DNA from: Pseudomonas sp. C2B4 | GTDB taxonomy: Bacteria; Pseudomonadota; Gammaproteobacteria; Pseudomonadales; Pseudomonadaceae | DNA length: 64,000 bases | Direction: 5' to 3' | Assembly: GCF_013359695.1 (NCBI RefSeq) | Contig: NZ_JABFMU010000003.1 | Location: 93,651 to 157,650 of the forward strand | Shown here: piece after piece, positions 45,764-55,901 of the stretch | How positions within the stretch are numbered: the first letter of the stretch is position 1 | Layout: every line of letters begins with the position of its first letter | Program-made: the position numbers and the translations under genes | The notes under the pieces: model-generated | Databases searched by the model: none | What the model saw: the letters and a program-made list of their open reading frames with translations, nothing else | What the model was told of the DNA's origin: nothing

Positions 45764-46633
45764 TCAAGGCTTGGCTTTTTCCAGGTAGTGGAAGAAGTCA
45801 CTGCTTGGGTCGAGGACCAATACGTCGGATTTGTTCGCGAAGCTTTCACGGTAGGCACGCAGGCTACGGTAGAACGCGTAGAACTCCTGATCCTGACCGT
45901 AGGCCTTGGAGTAGATCGCAGCGGCCTGGGCATCACCGTCACCGCGAATCTCTTCGGATTCACGATAGGCTTCAGCCAGCAGTACGCGGCGTTGACGATC
46001 GGCGTCGGCACGGATGCCTTCTGCCAGCTCGTTACCCTTGGCGCGGTGTTCGCGAGCTTCACGTTCACGCTCGGTGCTCATGCGCTCAAACACGCTGCGG
46101 TTCACTTCCTTCGGCAGGTCGATGGTCTTGACCCGAACATCGACAACTTCGATGCCCAGCTCTTTTTCAGCCATCTTGTTCAACGAAGCCGTGATATCCG
46201 CCATCAGCGCATCACGCTCACCTGATACCACTTCGTGCAGGGTGCGCTTACCGAACTGGTCACGCAGGCCCGATTCCAGGCGACGGGAAAGACGCTCGTC
46301 GGCAATCTGCTTGAGACCGGAAGTCGCGGTGTAAAAACGCTCTGCGTCTTTCACGCGCCACTTGGCATAGGCATCGACCATCACGGCTTTCTTTTCCAGC
46401 GTCAGGAAGCGCTGCGTCGGTGCATCCAGCGTCATCAGGCGTGCGTCGAATTTACGCACCTGGTTAACGTAAGGCACCTTCACATGCAGGCCAGGCTGAA
46501 CATCGGTCTGGACCACACGACCGAACTGCAGCAACACCGCACGCTCGGTCTGAGCCACGATGTAGAAGCAGTTCCAGGCAGCGATCGCCACGACGACGCC
46601 GACAATAAGGGCGATCAGCGATTTATTGCTCAT
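45764..46633 (-). CDS. hflC: HflC, SPFH-domain regulator of FtsH protease
   Basis: A 289-residue protein with one N-terminal transmembrane helix (residues 5-25, IALIVGVVVAIAAWNCFYIV) and a periplasmic SPFH/band-7 domain (about 25-200). A coiled-coil region is rich in Arg, Glu and Ala (EREAREHRAKGNELAEGIRADADRQ). It forms a cage with HflK around FtsH. Its ATG overlaps the hflK stop by one base. Confidence 0.96.
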   Translation of the reverse strand: MSNKSLIALIVGVVVAIAAWNCFYIVAQTERAVLLQFGRVVQTDVQPGLHVKVPYVNQVRKFDARLMTLDAPTQRFLTLEKKAVMVDAYAKWRVKDAERFYTATSGLKQIADERLSRRLESGLRDQFGKRTLHEVVSGERDALMADITASLNKMAEKELGIEVVDVRVKTIDLPKEVNRSVFERMSTEREREAREHRAKGNELAEGIRADADRQRRVLLAEAYRESEEIRGDGDAQAAAIYSKAYGQDQEFYAFYRSLRAYRESFANKSDVLVLDPSSDFFHYLEKAKP

Positions 46634-47805
46634 CAGCGACTCTCCCTGGTACGTGCTTGCTGTTGCTGCAGATCAGCTGCCGCACGTGCATTCGCTTCAT
46701 TGCTGGTAGCTGCCGCACTGGTCACCTGAGTGCTGGTGCTGCGACCACTTTCGACCATCTTGTCCAAAGGCAGGTACAACAGGTTGCTCTGGCCATTCTT
46801 GTTGCCGGTCACGAGAACCTTGCTGGTGCTGCTGAAGACTTCCTGCATGGTGTCCAGGTACAGACGCTGACGAGTGACTTCAGGCGCCTTGCGATACTCG
46901 GCGACCAACTTGGTGAAGCGATCGGCCTCACCCTTGGCACGCGAGACGGTTTCGTCACGGTAGCCATTGGCATCTTCAAGAATGCGCTGGGCCTGACCAC
47001 GGGCTTCCGGCACGACGCCGTTGGCATAGGTTTCAGCCTGGTTGCGCGAACGCTGCTCGTCTTCACGGGCACGGATCACGTCATCGAAGGCTTCCTGCAC
47101 TTCACGCGGTGCCGCTGCGCTCTGCACGTTGACCTGAGTGACGGTGATGCCGGTGCGATAGGTATCCATGAAGCGTTGCAGGCGCTCCTTGATTTCACTG
47201 GCCATCAATTCACGGCCTTCAGTCAGTACCTGGTCCATCGCGGTGGACCCCACCACATGGCGCAAGGCGCTGTCGGTCGCGTGCTGCAGGCTGATTTCCG
47301 GCTGATCGACGCTCAGCACGAAGTCCTGCAGGTTGCTGATCTTGTACTGCACGGTCAGCGGCACTTCGACGATGTTTTCGTCTTCAGTCAGCATTTGACC
47401 CTGCTTGGTGTACGCACGCTCACGCGTGACGTTTTCCATGTACTTCTTGTCGATCGGCGGGAAGTAGATGTTCAGGCCCGGGCCGACGGTTTCGTAGTAC
47501 TTGCCGAAGCGCAGCACCACGGCTTGCTCCTGCTCGTCGACTACATAGACCGCGCTGTATAGCCACACGGCCGCCAACACGACCAGGCCGATGCCGAGCA
47601 GGCCGCCGAAGCCGCCACTCTTGCCCGGACCACCGCCGTCATCACCACGTTTCTTTCCACCACCGAACAACCCGTTCAGGCTTTCCTGCAGCTTTCGGAA
47701 GGCCTCGTCGAGATCTGGTGGTCCCTTGCGATCGCCGTTATTACGGCGCTTGCCACCCCAAGGATCCTGATTATTCGAGTTGCCACCCGGCTCATTCCAA
47801 GCCAT
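46633..47805 (-). CDS. hflK: HflK, SPFH-domain regulator of FtsH protease
   Basis: A 390-residue protein. The Gly/Asn-rich cytoplasmic N-terminus (MAWNEPGGNSNNQDPWGGKR), one transmembrane helix at about 65-85 (GLLGIGLVVLAAVWLYSAVYV) and SPFH domain are typical; a coiled coil and an Arg/Gln/Ala-rich C-terminus follow. The ATG at 47805 matches the family start; an upstream in-frame ATG is not HflK-like. Confidence 0.96.
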   Translation of the reverse strand: MAWNEPGGNSNNQDPWGGKRRNNGDRKGPPDLDEAFRKLQESLNGLFGGGKKRGDDGGGPGKSGGFGGLLGIGLVVLAAVWLYSAVYVVDEQEQAVVLRFGKYYETVGPGLNIYFPPIDKKYMENVTRERAYTKQGQMLTEDENIVEVPLTVQYKISNLQDFVLSVDQPEISLQHATDSALRHVVGSTAMDQVLTEGRELMASEIKERLQRFMDTYRTGITVTQVNVQSAAAPREVQEAFDDVIRAREDEQRSRNQAETYANGVVPEARGQAQRILEDANGYRDETVSRAKGEADRFTKLVAEYRKAPEVTRQRLYLDTMQEVFSSTSKVLVTGNKNGQSNLLYLPLDKMVESGRSTSTQVTSAAATSNEANARAAADLQQQQARTRESR

Positions 47806-47901
47806 AGCGCTCTCCATCTGATAAAGCAAAGACGCACCCACGGCGCGCCGACCAATGCTACAGAATGCCTGTCACCACGGCACAACCGCTTTCTCAGGCT
47901 T

Positions 47902-49203
47902 TTATTGCAAAGTGTGTTGCTCGATGAATTCCAGCGGCTGCAAACCTTCGCGACTCACCAGCCGATTCAATTCGGCCCGAGGCAAACGGACGGCCAACAA
48001 GCTGAGGCCTTCTTCGTCATGTTCTTCCTTCTGTACCGCACCGAGTTCGAAAAACTGCGCACGCAGTCGAGCAAAACGTTGCGGCAAGCGCAAGGTGCCA
48101 ACGAACAAATCATCCCCAAGCAGCTCGGCCACGGCCTGCTTGAGCAGGCCCAGGCCTGTACCGTCCTTGGCCGACAACCAGACCCGCTGCGGCTTGCCAT
48201 CGGCATCGCGCTGGATCTGCGGCTCAACGCCCTCGAGCAAATCGAGTTTGTTGTATACCTCCAGGATCGGCAAGTCCTGGGCCCCGATCTCTCCGAGCAC
48301 CACCATGACCTGTTCAATCTGGGCCATGCGCTCGGGCTCATGGGAGTCGATCACGTGCAGCAGCAGGTCGGAGTTGCTCGACTCTTCGAGCGTAGCCCGA
48401 AATGCCTCAACCAGTTTGTGCGGCAAGTGGCGAATGAAGCCCACGGTATCAGCCAGCACGATCGGCCCGAGGTCATCGAGCTCGAGTCGACGCAGGGTCG
48501 GGTCGAGGGTCGCGAACAACTGGTCAGCGGCGAACACGTCGGACTCGGTCACCGAATTGAACAGGGTCGATTTGCCGGCGTTGGTATAACCCACCAGTGA
48601 AACCGTCGGGATGTCCGCCCGTTTGCGGCCGCGACGCGATTGCTCACGCTGGCTGCGAACCTTTTCCAGGCGGCCCTTGATCTGCCGCAGGCGAATCCGC
48701 AGCAGGCGTCGGTCGGTTTCCAGCTGGGTCTCACCCGGACCCCGCAGACCGATACCGCCCTTCTGACGCTCAAGGTGAGTCCAGCCACGAACCAGCCGCG
48801 TACTCATGTGCTCAAGCTGCGCCAGTTCGACCTGGAGCTTGCCTTCATGGGTGCGGGCGCGCTGGGCGAAGATATCGAGAATCAAGCCCGTGCGATCGAT
48901 CACGCGACACTCGAAAACACGTTCGAGGTTACGTTCCTGACTGGGCGTGAGGATGTGATTGAAAATCACCAGATCCACCTGCTCGGCTTTGACCAGGTCG
49001 CGCAATTCCTCGACCTTGCCGCTGCCAATCAGGTATTTGGCGGTTGGCCGATTACGCGGCACGTTGAAAAACGCGACGGTCTCGGCGCCAGCCGACATTG
49101 CCAACTCCTGAAACTCCTGCGGATCTTCGCGCGCCTCAGGGTCCTGACCATCCAAGTGAACGAGAATGGCTCGCTCACCACCACCGTGGCGCTCAAAGAA
49201 CAA
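47902..49203 (-). CDS. hflX: Ribosome-associated GTPase HflX
   Basis: A 433-residue GTPase. The N-terminal HflX domain (about 10-190, with GGIGLRGPGETQLETDRR) precedes the G domain with P-loop GYTNAGKS at 205-212, DTVGFIRHLP and NKLD. It splits stalled or heat-damaged ribosomes. It follows hfq by 12 bases. Confidence 0.96.
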   Translation of the reverse strand: MFFERHGGGERAILVHLDGQDPEAREDPQEFQELAMSAGAETVAFFNVPRNRPTAKYLIGSGKVEELRDLVKAEQVDLVIFNHILTPSQERNLERVFECRVIDRTGLILDIFAQRARTHEGKLQVELAQLEHMSTRLVRGWTHLERQKGGIGLRGPGETQLETDRRLLRIRLRQIKGRLEKVRSQREQSRRGRKRADIPTVSLVGYTNAGKSTLFNSVTESDVFAADQLFATLDPTLRRLELDDLGPIVLADTVGFIRHLPHKLVEAFRATLEESSNSDLLLHVIDSHEPERMAQIEQVMVVLGEIGAQDLPILEVYNKLDLLEGVEPQIQRDADGKPQRVWLSAKDGTGLGLLKQAVAELLGDDLFVGTLRLPQRFARLRAQFFELGAVQKEEHDEEGLSLLAVRLPRAELNRLVSREGLQPLEFIEQHTLQ

Positions 49204-49215
49204 AGGAGACTCCTA

Positions 49216-49476
49216 TCAGGCGTTACCTGGCTCAGCATCACCTGCTTCGGATTCGGTTGCGCTAGGCAGACGAATTGGACGAACCGGCACTACTGTAGAG
49301 ATAGCGTGTTTGTAGACCATTTGGCTGACGGTGTTTTTCAGCAGGATAACGAACTGGTCGAACGACTCGATCGTACCTTGCAGTTTGATCCCGTTGACCA
49401 GGTAAATGGACACCCCAACTTTCTCTTTACGTAAAGTATTCAAGTAAGGGTCTTGTAGCGAATGCCCTTTTGACAT
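49216..49476 (-). CDS. hfq: RNA chaperone Hfq
   Basis: An 86-residue protein. Sm1 ([42 protein letters not shown]) and Sm2 ([10 protein letters not shown]) are complete. The proximal-face residues Q8, F42 and K56-H57 are in place. The C-terminal tail is short and acidic, as in Pseudomonas rather than E. coli. The ATG at 49476 is the family start. It lies between miaA and hflX. Confidence 0.97.
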   Translation of the reverse strand: MSKGHSLQDPYLNTLRKEKVGVSIYLVNGIKLQGTIESFDQFVILLKNTVSQMVYKHAISTVVPVRPIRLPSATESEAGDAEPGNA

Positions 49477-49571
49477 GTGCCGCACTCCTTTAAGGATTCA
49501 ATATAAAAAAATAGGTAAACAAATGGCTTGTGGCCGTCACACCCCCAAGGATAGACGGCAATTGCAAGGAC

Positions 49572-50543
49572 TCAGCTCAATATGGAGATGGTCCCCAGGT
49601 ATTTCAAGGCGCGTGGCAGATTGTCGCAATCCAGGCTGTCCAGCCAGTGTAAATCATCCCAACTGCGCAGCCAGGTGAACTGGCGTTTCGCCAATTGGCG
49701 CGTGGCAATGATTCCACGCTCCTGCATCTCGGCTGACGTCAGCTTGCCATCCAGGTAATCCCAGACTTGTCGGTAGCCTACCGCACGTATAGACGGCAAC
49801 CCGGCATGCAGGTCACTTCGCTTACGCAGGGCTACGACCTCGTCGATGAATCCCTGTTCCAACATTAAAGTGAATCTTTGTTTAATTCGCTCGTGCAATA
49901 CCTGGCGATTTGCCGGAGCAATCGCCAAGTTCGCGACAGTATAGGGCAATTGTTGCCGTCCCGAAGCGGCTGCTTCAGTACTTTGCGCAGATTGTTGCAA
50001 ACGAAGGGCAGTCATGCTTTGACCGCTGACGCGATAAACTTCCAGCGCTCGACTGAGTCGCTGCGGATCGTTCGGATGAATGCGCGCGGCAGACACCGGA
50101 TCGATCGCCGCCAATTGATCGTGCAGGGCTTGCCAACCAAGGCGTGCAGCTTCTTCTTCGATCTGTGCGCGCACTTCCGGATCGGCGGCCGGCATATCGG
50201 CCAGACCTTCGAGCAAAGCCTTGTAGTAGAGCATTGTGCCGCCTACCAACAGCGGAATTTTTCCGCGCGCGGTGATGTCGGCCATTGCTTCGAGGGCGTC
50301 ACGACGAAAATCCGCAGCCGAATAGCTTTCAGCCGGGTCGAGAATATCGATCAAACGGTGTGGGAATTGCGCCAAAAGCTCTTTCGACGGCTTGGCGGTG
50401 CCGATGTCCATGCCACGGTAAACCAGCGCCGAATCAACGCTGATCAGTTCGCAAGGCAGAACCTTGGTGAGCTCGATGGCCAGGTCGGTCTTGCCGGCCG
50501 CGGTCGGGCCCATCAGGAAAATCGCAGGTGGGTGCTGGCTCAT
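49572..50543 (-). CDS. miaA: tRNA dimethylallyltransferase
   Basis: A 323-residue enzyme that adds a dimethylallyl group to A37 of tRNAs reading UNN codons. P-loop GPTAAGKT at 12-19, [17 protein letters not shown], the family block [13 protein letters not shown] and [11 protein letters not shown] are visible. Its ATG overlaps the mutL stop by one base (TGATG). Confidence 0.96.
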   Translation of the reverse strand: MSQHPPAIFLMGPTAAGKTDLAIELTKVLPCELISVDSALVYRGMDIGTAKPSKELLAQFPHRLIDILDPAESYSAADFRRDALEAMADITARGKIPLLVGGTMLYYKALLEGLADMPAADPEVRAQIEEEAARLGWQALHDQLAAIDPVSAARIHPNDPQRLSRALEVYRVSGQSMTALRLQQSAQSTEAAASGRQQLPYTVANLAIAPANRQVLHERIKQRFTLMLEQGFIDEVVALRKRSDLHAGLPSIRAVGYRQVWDYLDGKLTSAEMQERGIIATRQLAKRQFTWLRSWDDLHWLDSLDCDNLPRALKYLGTISILS

Positions 50544-52453
50544 CAACGACCGCGCAAAAACAGTTTGTCCAGATCGTCCAGACCCAGTTGGGTCCAGGTC
50601 GGTCGGCCATGGTTGCATTGACCGCTGCGCTCGGTGTTTTCCATATCGCGCAGCAGAGCGTTCATTTCCGGCAGGGCCAGGCGCCGGTTCGCGCGAACCG
50701 CGCCGTGGCAAGCCATGGTCCCCAGCAGTTCGTTCAGGTGCGCCTGAATCCGGTCGCTGGTGCCGTACTCCATCAGATCAGCCAACACATCACCGACCAG
50801 TCGATTGGCTTCGGCCTGCTTGAGCAGGGCCGGAATCTGCCGGATCGCCAGCGTTTCCGGACCGAGACGCTGCAGTTCAAAGCCCAGGCGCTTGAACCAG
50901 GCGACGTGTTCTTCGGCGCAATCGGCTTCACGCTGACTGACCGCCAGCGACTCGGGTACCAGAAGTGGCTGACCGCTCAGACCTTCACTGGCCATCGCGA
51001 CCTTCAGCCGTTCGTACATGATCCGCTCGTGAGCGGCGTGCATGTCCACCAGCACCAGACCCTGGGCATTTTCCGAAAGAATGTAGATACCCTTGAGCTG
51101 CGCCAGCGCATAACCCAGCGGTGGAATATCGCCCTGTCCGGCCGGCAGTGATGCCGCATTGGCCTCGGGCAGCGGCGCAAAGAACTCGCGATAGGCCGCC
51201 TGGGCTTCAGCCACCGGAACAGCGGACTGCGGACGCGGCGTGTATTGATACTGATAACCCGCACCTGCACCCGAGCCGGCTGGCGTATTAATGGATGGCT
51301 GTGCCTGAGGTTGCTCCAGCAGCGCATTGGCGGCCAGACGCATTTCACCCTGAGGACCAAACTCACCGGCTTCGAGGCCTGTAGGCCGAACAACGGCTGT
51401 CGCAACCGGTGCCGCCAGATGATCCTCTGGCCGTACATCGCCCAAGGCGCGGTGCAGGGTGCCGTAAAGGAAATCATGGACCATGCGTCCATCACGGAAA
51501 CGCACTTCGTGCTTGGTCGGGTGCACGTTGACATCAACGCCCGCCGGATCGACTTCGAAAAACAGCACGAATGTCGGGTGACGACCATTGAACAGCACGT
51601 CGCGATACGCCTGGCGCACCGCGTGGGCCACCAACTTGTCGCGCACGGCACGGCCGTTGACGAAGAAATACTGCAAGTCCGCCTGGCTACGGTTGAACGT
51701 CGGCAGCCCGACCCAGCCCCACAGATGCAGACCATTGCGCTCGATTTCGATCGGCAGCGCCTGCTCCAGGAAACCGGGACCGCAAATCGCCGACACCCGT
51801 CGGGCACGAGCCGCATCATCGCGGGCTTCATGCAGGCTGAGGATGGTCTTGCCGTTGTGACGCAAATGGAATGCCACGTCGAAGCGCGCCAGGGCCAGAC
51901 GCCTGATCACTTCTTGGAGATGATCGAATTCGGTCTTTTCGGTCTTGAGAAACTTGCGTCGCGCCGGCGTATTGAAAAACAGGTCGCGAACTTCAACAGA
52001 GGTGCCCACCGGGTGCGCCGCCGGTTGCACGCGGGGCGCCATGTCGCGACCTTCGGTCTCGACTTGCCAGGCCTGATCGGCATCACGGGTACGGGAAGTC
52101 AGGGTCAGGCGTGCCACGGAACTGATCGACGCCAGTGCCTCACCGCGAAAACCCAGGCTCATGACCTGCTCGAGGTCTTCGAGATTACGGATTTTGCTGG
52201 TGGCATGTCGCGCCAGGGCCAACGGCAGGTCGTCGGCGGAGATACCGCTGCCATCGTCGCGCACCCGCAGCAGCTTGACGCCACCCTGCTCGACATCGAC
52301 ATCGATACGCTTGGCGCCGGAGTCGAGGCTGTTTTCCAGCAACTCCTTGATCACCGACGCCGGGCGCTCAACGACCTCACCAGCGGCAATCTGGTTCGCC
52401 AGCCTCGGGCTGAGCAGCTCGATGCGAGCAGCGTTGGTCAGCACCTGGTTCAT
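50543..52453 (-). CDS. mutL: DNA mismatch repair protein MutL
   Basis: A 636-residue protein. The GHKL ATPase N-terminal domain has [33 protein letters not shown] and [12 protein letters not shown] Pro/Gln-rich linker at about 350-430 precedes the dimerisation domain (about 440-636). The C-terminal domain shows [15 protein letters not shown] and [15 protein letters not shown]. The DQHA-type endonuclease motif DQHAX2EX4E appears as [12 protein letters not shown]. It overlaps amiB by 4 bases. Confidence 0.97.
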   Translation of the reverse strand: MNQVLTNAARIELLSPRLANQIAAGEVVERPASVIKELLENSLDSGAKRIDVDVEQGGVKLLRVRDDGSGISADDLPLALARHATSKIRNLEDLEQVMSLGFRGEALASISSVARLTLTSRTRDADQAWQVETEGRDMAPRVQPAAHPVGTSVEVRDLFFNTPARRKFLKTEKTEFDHLQEVIRRLALARFDVAFHLRHNGKTILSLHEARDDAARARRVSAICGPGFLEQALPIEIERNGLHLWGWVGLPTFNRSQADLQYFFVNGRAVRDKLVAHAVRQAYRDVLFNGRHPTFVLFFEVDPAGVDVNVHPTKHEVRFRDGRMVHDFLYGTLHRALGDVRPEDHLAAPVATAVVRPTGLEAGEFGPQGEMRLAANALLEQPQAQPSINTPAGSGAGAGYQYQYTPRPQSAVPVAEAQAAYREFFAPLPEANAASLPAGQGDIPPLGYALAQLKGIYILSENAQGLVLVDMHAAHERIMYERLKVAMASEGLSGQPLLVPESLAVSQREADCAEEHVAWFKRLGFELQRLGPETLAIRQIPALLKQAEANRLVGDVLADLMEYGTSDRIQAHLNELLGTMACHGAVRANRRLALPEMNALLRDMENTERSGQCNHGRPTWTQLGLDDLDKLFLRGR

Positions 52454-53880
52454 TCTTTGGCCGCCAGTTCAGTGCCAGGGATGGTCAAATGTTGACCGAC
52501 TTTGAGCTCGTCGCTCGCCAGGTTGTTGGCACTGCGCAGCGTGGCCGGCGAGACCTGATAACGCACGGCGATCATTGCCAGCGTCTCGCCCGGGTTCACG
52601 CGATGATCACGCGGGCCTTGAGCGATCTTCCCGGAATCACGCAGCCAGGCAATGTAAGTGCCCGGTGGCGGGTTTTGCTGGAAGAACTGCCGCACGCCGC
52701 TGCTGATGGAACGTGCCAGTGCCTGCTGGTGGCTGGCCGCTGCAAGTTTCGAGGCTTCGTTGGCGTTGGAGATGAACCCGGTTTCCACCAGGATCGACGG
52801 AATATCCGGCGACTTCAGCACCATGAACCCGGCCTGTTCCACCCGTTGCTTGTGCAGCGGCGTGACCCGACCGATGTTGCTCAAGACTTTCTGACCGACG
52901 TTCAGGCTGGACGTCAGGGACGCCGTCATCGACAGATCGAGCAGCACGCCGGCGAGCATGCGGTCCTTGTCATCGAGGCTGACGTTGCCGGCACCACCGA
53001 TCAGGTCGGAGCGGTTTTCACTGTCCGCCAGCCAACGGGCGGTTTCAGACGTCGCGCCGCGATCAGACAGGGCGAATACCGAGGCACCGAAAGCGGCGGC
53101 CGAAGGCGCGGCGTCGGCGTGAATCGAGACGAACAGGTCGGCGCCCTTCTTGCGGGCGATTTCGGTACGCCCACGCAATGGGATGAAGTAATCACCGGTG
53201 CGGGTCAATTCGGCGCGGAAGCCCTTGATGCCGTTGACCTGACGCTGCAGTTCGCGGGCGATCTGCAGCACCACGTCTTTCTCGCGCTGACCGCGAGAGC
53301 CGGAAGCACCCGGGTCTTCACCGCCATGACCGGCATCGATCACCACGATGATGTCGCGCTTGCCTGCTGGTGCCGGGGGCAGCTTGATTGCAGGTTCCGT
53401 CGGCGTGACCGGTACGGCCGGCACCGTGGCCACCGACGGCGTCGGCGCAGGCGGCGGTGCAGCGTCGGACGGGTTATCGAACAGGTCGACCACCAATCGG
53501 TTGCCATACTGGGCATTAGGGGCCAGCGAGAAGCTTTTCGGGGTGACGGCCTTTTTCAGGTCGATGACCACCCGCAGGTCGGTTGGCGTGCGCTGGGCCG
53601 AGCGCATGGCCGTGATCGGTGTATTCGCGCTATTGACGTTCAAAGGTGCACCCAGGGTCGCGCCATTGATGTCGATGACCAGGCGATCCGGGGCTGTCAG
53701 GGTAAAGACGCTGTGCTGCACGGGACCGGTCAGGTCAAACACCAGCCGTGTGTTGTCCGGCGCCCGCCACAGGCGAACGCTGTTGACCTTCGTCTCGGCC
53801 ACAGCGTCGACGGTCACCGCCAAAAACAATACCCCTACGGCAGCAACCAACGCGCGAAAGCGCATACCTAACCCCATCAT
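52450..53880 (-). CDS. amiB: N-acetylmuramoyl-L-alanine amidase, AmiB type with LysM
   Basis: A 476-residue exported amidase that splits septal peptidoglycan. Signal peptide about 6-28, AMIN domain about 32-135, Pro-rich linker 140-172, and amidase_3 domain from 176 with zinc-binding [13 protein letters not shown] (His185). A C-terminal LysM (about 430-470) binds peptidoglycan. The start may instead be the ATG at 53865, preceded by GGGGTTAGG; that would shorten it by five residues. Confidence 0.93.
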   Translation of the reverse strand: MMGLGMRFRALVAAVGVLFLAVTVDAVAETKVNSVRLWRAPDNTRLVFDLTGPVQHSVFTLTAPDRLVIDINGATLGAPLNVNSANTPITAMRSAQRTPTDLRVVIDLKKAVTPKSFSLAPNAQYGNRLVVDLFDNPSDAAPPPAPTPSVATVPAVPVTPTEPAIKLPPAPAGKRDIIVVIDAGHGGEDPGASGSRGQREKDVVLQIARELQRQVNGIKGFRAELTRTGDYFIPLRGRTEIARKKGADLFVSIHADAAPSAAAFGASVFALSDRGATSETARWLADSENRSDLIGGAGNVSLDDKDRMLAGVLLDLSMTASLTSSLNVGQKVLSNIGRVTPLHKQRVEQAGFMVLKSPDIPSILVETGFISNANEASKLAAASHQQALARSISSGVRQFFQQNPPPGTYIAWLRDSGKIAQGPRDHRVNPGETLAMIAVRYQVSPATLRSANNLASDELKVGQHLTIPGTELAAKE

Positions 53881-54351
53881 CTATTTGGATTCCAATGCCA
53901 ATGCGGCACACCACGACTCGCCACGCGAGCCCTGGGATAAAATTTTCAGCGAACGCCCGCTGCCTTGCGGGCTAATGGTAATGGTCAGGTCGGGCTTTGG
54001 CAAAAAGCCTGCACCTTTATCAGGCCATTCGATCAGGCACAGGGCGTCATCTTCGAAATAGTCGCGAATGCCGAGGAATTCCAGCTCTTCCGGATCGACC
54101 AGGCGATACAAGTCGAAATGGAAGGCGCGGATCTCACCGATCTCGTAGGGCTCGACCAAGGTAAAGGTAGGACTTTTTACCGCCCCAACGTGCCCAAGCC
54201 CACGGATAATGCCCCGGGACAATGTGGTTTTGCCCATCCCCAGGTTGCCTTCGAGAAAGATCAGGCCGTGCCCTTTCGTGGTTTGGGCGATGCGTGTGCC
54301 AAATGCGGTCATCGCCTCTTCATCAGCCAGGTACAGGGTTACTTCAGACAC
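53881..54351 (-). CDS. tsaE: tRNA threonylcarbamoyladenosine synthesis ATPase TsaE
   Basis: A 156-residue P-loop protein. Walker A GNLGMGKT at 35-42, KSPTFTLVEPY and FHFDLYRLVDPEEL at about 75-90, and LIEWPDKGAGFLP are the family signatures. It acts with TsaB, TsaD and TsaC in making t6A37 of tRNA. It overlaps nnr by 13 bases and abuts amiB. Confidence 0.96.
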   Translation of the reverse strand: MSEVTLYLADEEAMTAFGTRIAQTTKGHGLIFLEGNLGMGKTTLSRGIIRGLGHVGAVKSPTFTLVEPYEIGEIRAFHFDLYRLVDPEELEFLGIRDYFEDDALCLIEWPDKGAGFLPKPDLTITISPQGSGRSLKILSQGSRGESWCAALALESK

Positions 54352-55838
54352 GGTGCGAGCTCCTCCAACAACTGACGAATGGCTGGTATCAGATCACTGG
54401 CCGCCAGCCCGCGGCCGAATTTACCTTGTTGCTCACCGGCATTGGCGTGCAGCCAGACCGCCAGGCAGGCCGCATCGAACGGGCCCATGCCCTGGGCCAG
54501 CAATGCGCCGACCAGACCGGCCAAAACATCGCCCAAACCGGCGGTGGCCATGGCCGGATGACCTTGATGACACACCGCCAGCCGTCCGTCGGGACTGGCG
54601 ATCAGGCTGCCGGCGCCCTTGAGCACCACGACCGCTGTATATTTTTTGCTCAACGCACGGGCCGCCGCCGGGCGATCGGCCTGAACCTGAGCCGTACTCA
54701 CGCCCAATAAACGCGCAGCTTCACCCGGATGCGGGGTCATCACACTGACCTTGGGCAACTTCACATGCTCTTCGGCCAACAGATTCAGTGCATCGGCGTC
54801 CCAAACCTGCGGCAGTGGTGCATTGGCGGCGGCCGACAACAGGCTGCGCCCCCAAGCCCCCTGACCAAGCCCCGGCCCGACGACCATTACAGAAACCTTT
54901 TCCAGCAAGCCCATGAGCTGATTGGCCGACGAAGTCCCCAGCGCCATGACTTCCGGGATTCTCGCCAGTGCCGCCGGAACATGTTCCGGGCGGGTCGCCA
55001 GCGAGACCATGCCGGCGCCGCCGCGCAGTGCACTTTGCGCACTCAGCAGGATCGCGCCACCCAGTCCGCGATCACCACCGATCAGCAGTACATGGCCGAA
55101 CATTCCCTTATGAGAGGTTGGGGCCCGGCAAGCCAGGCGCGGCAGATTGCCAGGCGTCAGGCGACGGGCGCTGGTCGGCGCGTCTTCCAGCAGCTGCGGA
55201 TCAGCGTGCAAGTCGTTGAAGACCAGCGCCCCCACCACATCCGCCGCGTCTCCGGTGAACAAACCCAGTTTCAAGCCGATGAACGTGACGGTCAGATCGG
55301 CGCGCACTGCGCAACCAAGGATTCGCCCCGTATCGGCACACAGCCCGGAAGGGATATCCACCGCAGCTACCGGCAGCCCACCAGCATTGATCGAGGCGAT
55401 GACACTGGCATACGGCTCACGCACGTCACCGGCCAGGCCGGTGCCCAGCAAGGCGTCCAGCACGAGGCCGCGCAATTCGGAGTTCGCCGTCCAGGCGTCG
55501 ATAAAGACGTTTTCGGACACCGCTTCGGCATGGGCCGATGCTGCATCACCACGCAACTGCTGCGGATCGCCCGCCGCCAGGACCCGCACCGTCCATCCGG
55601 CTCGCTTGGCCAGCACCGCCACCAGATACCCGTCGCCCGCGTTATTGCCGTGACCGGCAACCACTGTCAATTCGCTCGCCGCCGGCCATTGGCGGACCAA
55701 CGCACGCCAGGTGGCCCGCGCAGCCCGCTGCATCAATTCGAAACCCTTTGTTCCGGCCGCGATCAGGCTCGCATCGAGCCCTCGGACCTGCGCAGCGCTG
55801 TACAGCGCGTCGGGTAAATCATCTTTAGTGTGCGGCAT
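54339..55838 (-). CDS. nnr: Bifunctional NAD(P)H-hydrate epimerase / ADP-dependent dehydratase
   Basis: A 499-residue repair enzyme for hydrated NAD(P)H. The N-terminal YjeF epimerase domain (about 10-215) has GHGNNAGDGYLVAVLA. The C-terminal ribokinase-like dehydratase domain (about 225-495) has GVLIGGDRGLGGA-type, VVGPGLGQG, MTPHPGEAARLLG and GLGDVLAGLVGALLAQG. The start at 55838 (MPHTKDDLPDALY) is chosen; further open sequence runs antisense to queG and is not homologous. Confidence 0.95.
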   Translation of the reverse strand: MPHTKDDLPDALYSAAQVRGLDASLIAAGTKGFELMQRAARATWRALVRQWPAASELTVVAGHGNNAGDGYLVAVLAKRAGWTVRVLAAGDPQQLRGDAASAHAEAVSENVFIDAWTANSELRGLVLDALLGTGLAGDVREPYASVIASINAGGLPVAAVDIPSGLCADTGRILGCAVRADLTVTFIGLKLGLFTGDAADVVGALVFNDLHADPQLLEDAPTSARRLTPGNLPRLACRAPTSHKGMFGHVLLIGGDRGLGGAILLSAQSALRGGAGMVSLATRPEHVPAALARIPEVMALGTSSANQLMGLLEKVSVMVVGPGLGQGAWGRSLLSAAANAPLPQVWDADALNLLAEEHVKLPKVSVMTPHPGEAARLLGVSTAQVQADRPAAARALSKKYTAVVVLKGAGSLIASPDGRLAVCHQGHPAMATAGLGDVLAGLVGALLAQGMGPFDAACLAVWLHANAGEQQGKFGRGLAASDLIPAIRQLLEELAPCLK

Positions 55839-55901
55839 GCGTCTTCGGGCTCCGATGTCTGGCAGAATTATACGCACCTCAGCTCCGGTTTCTCTCGCCT
55901 C

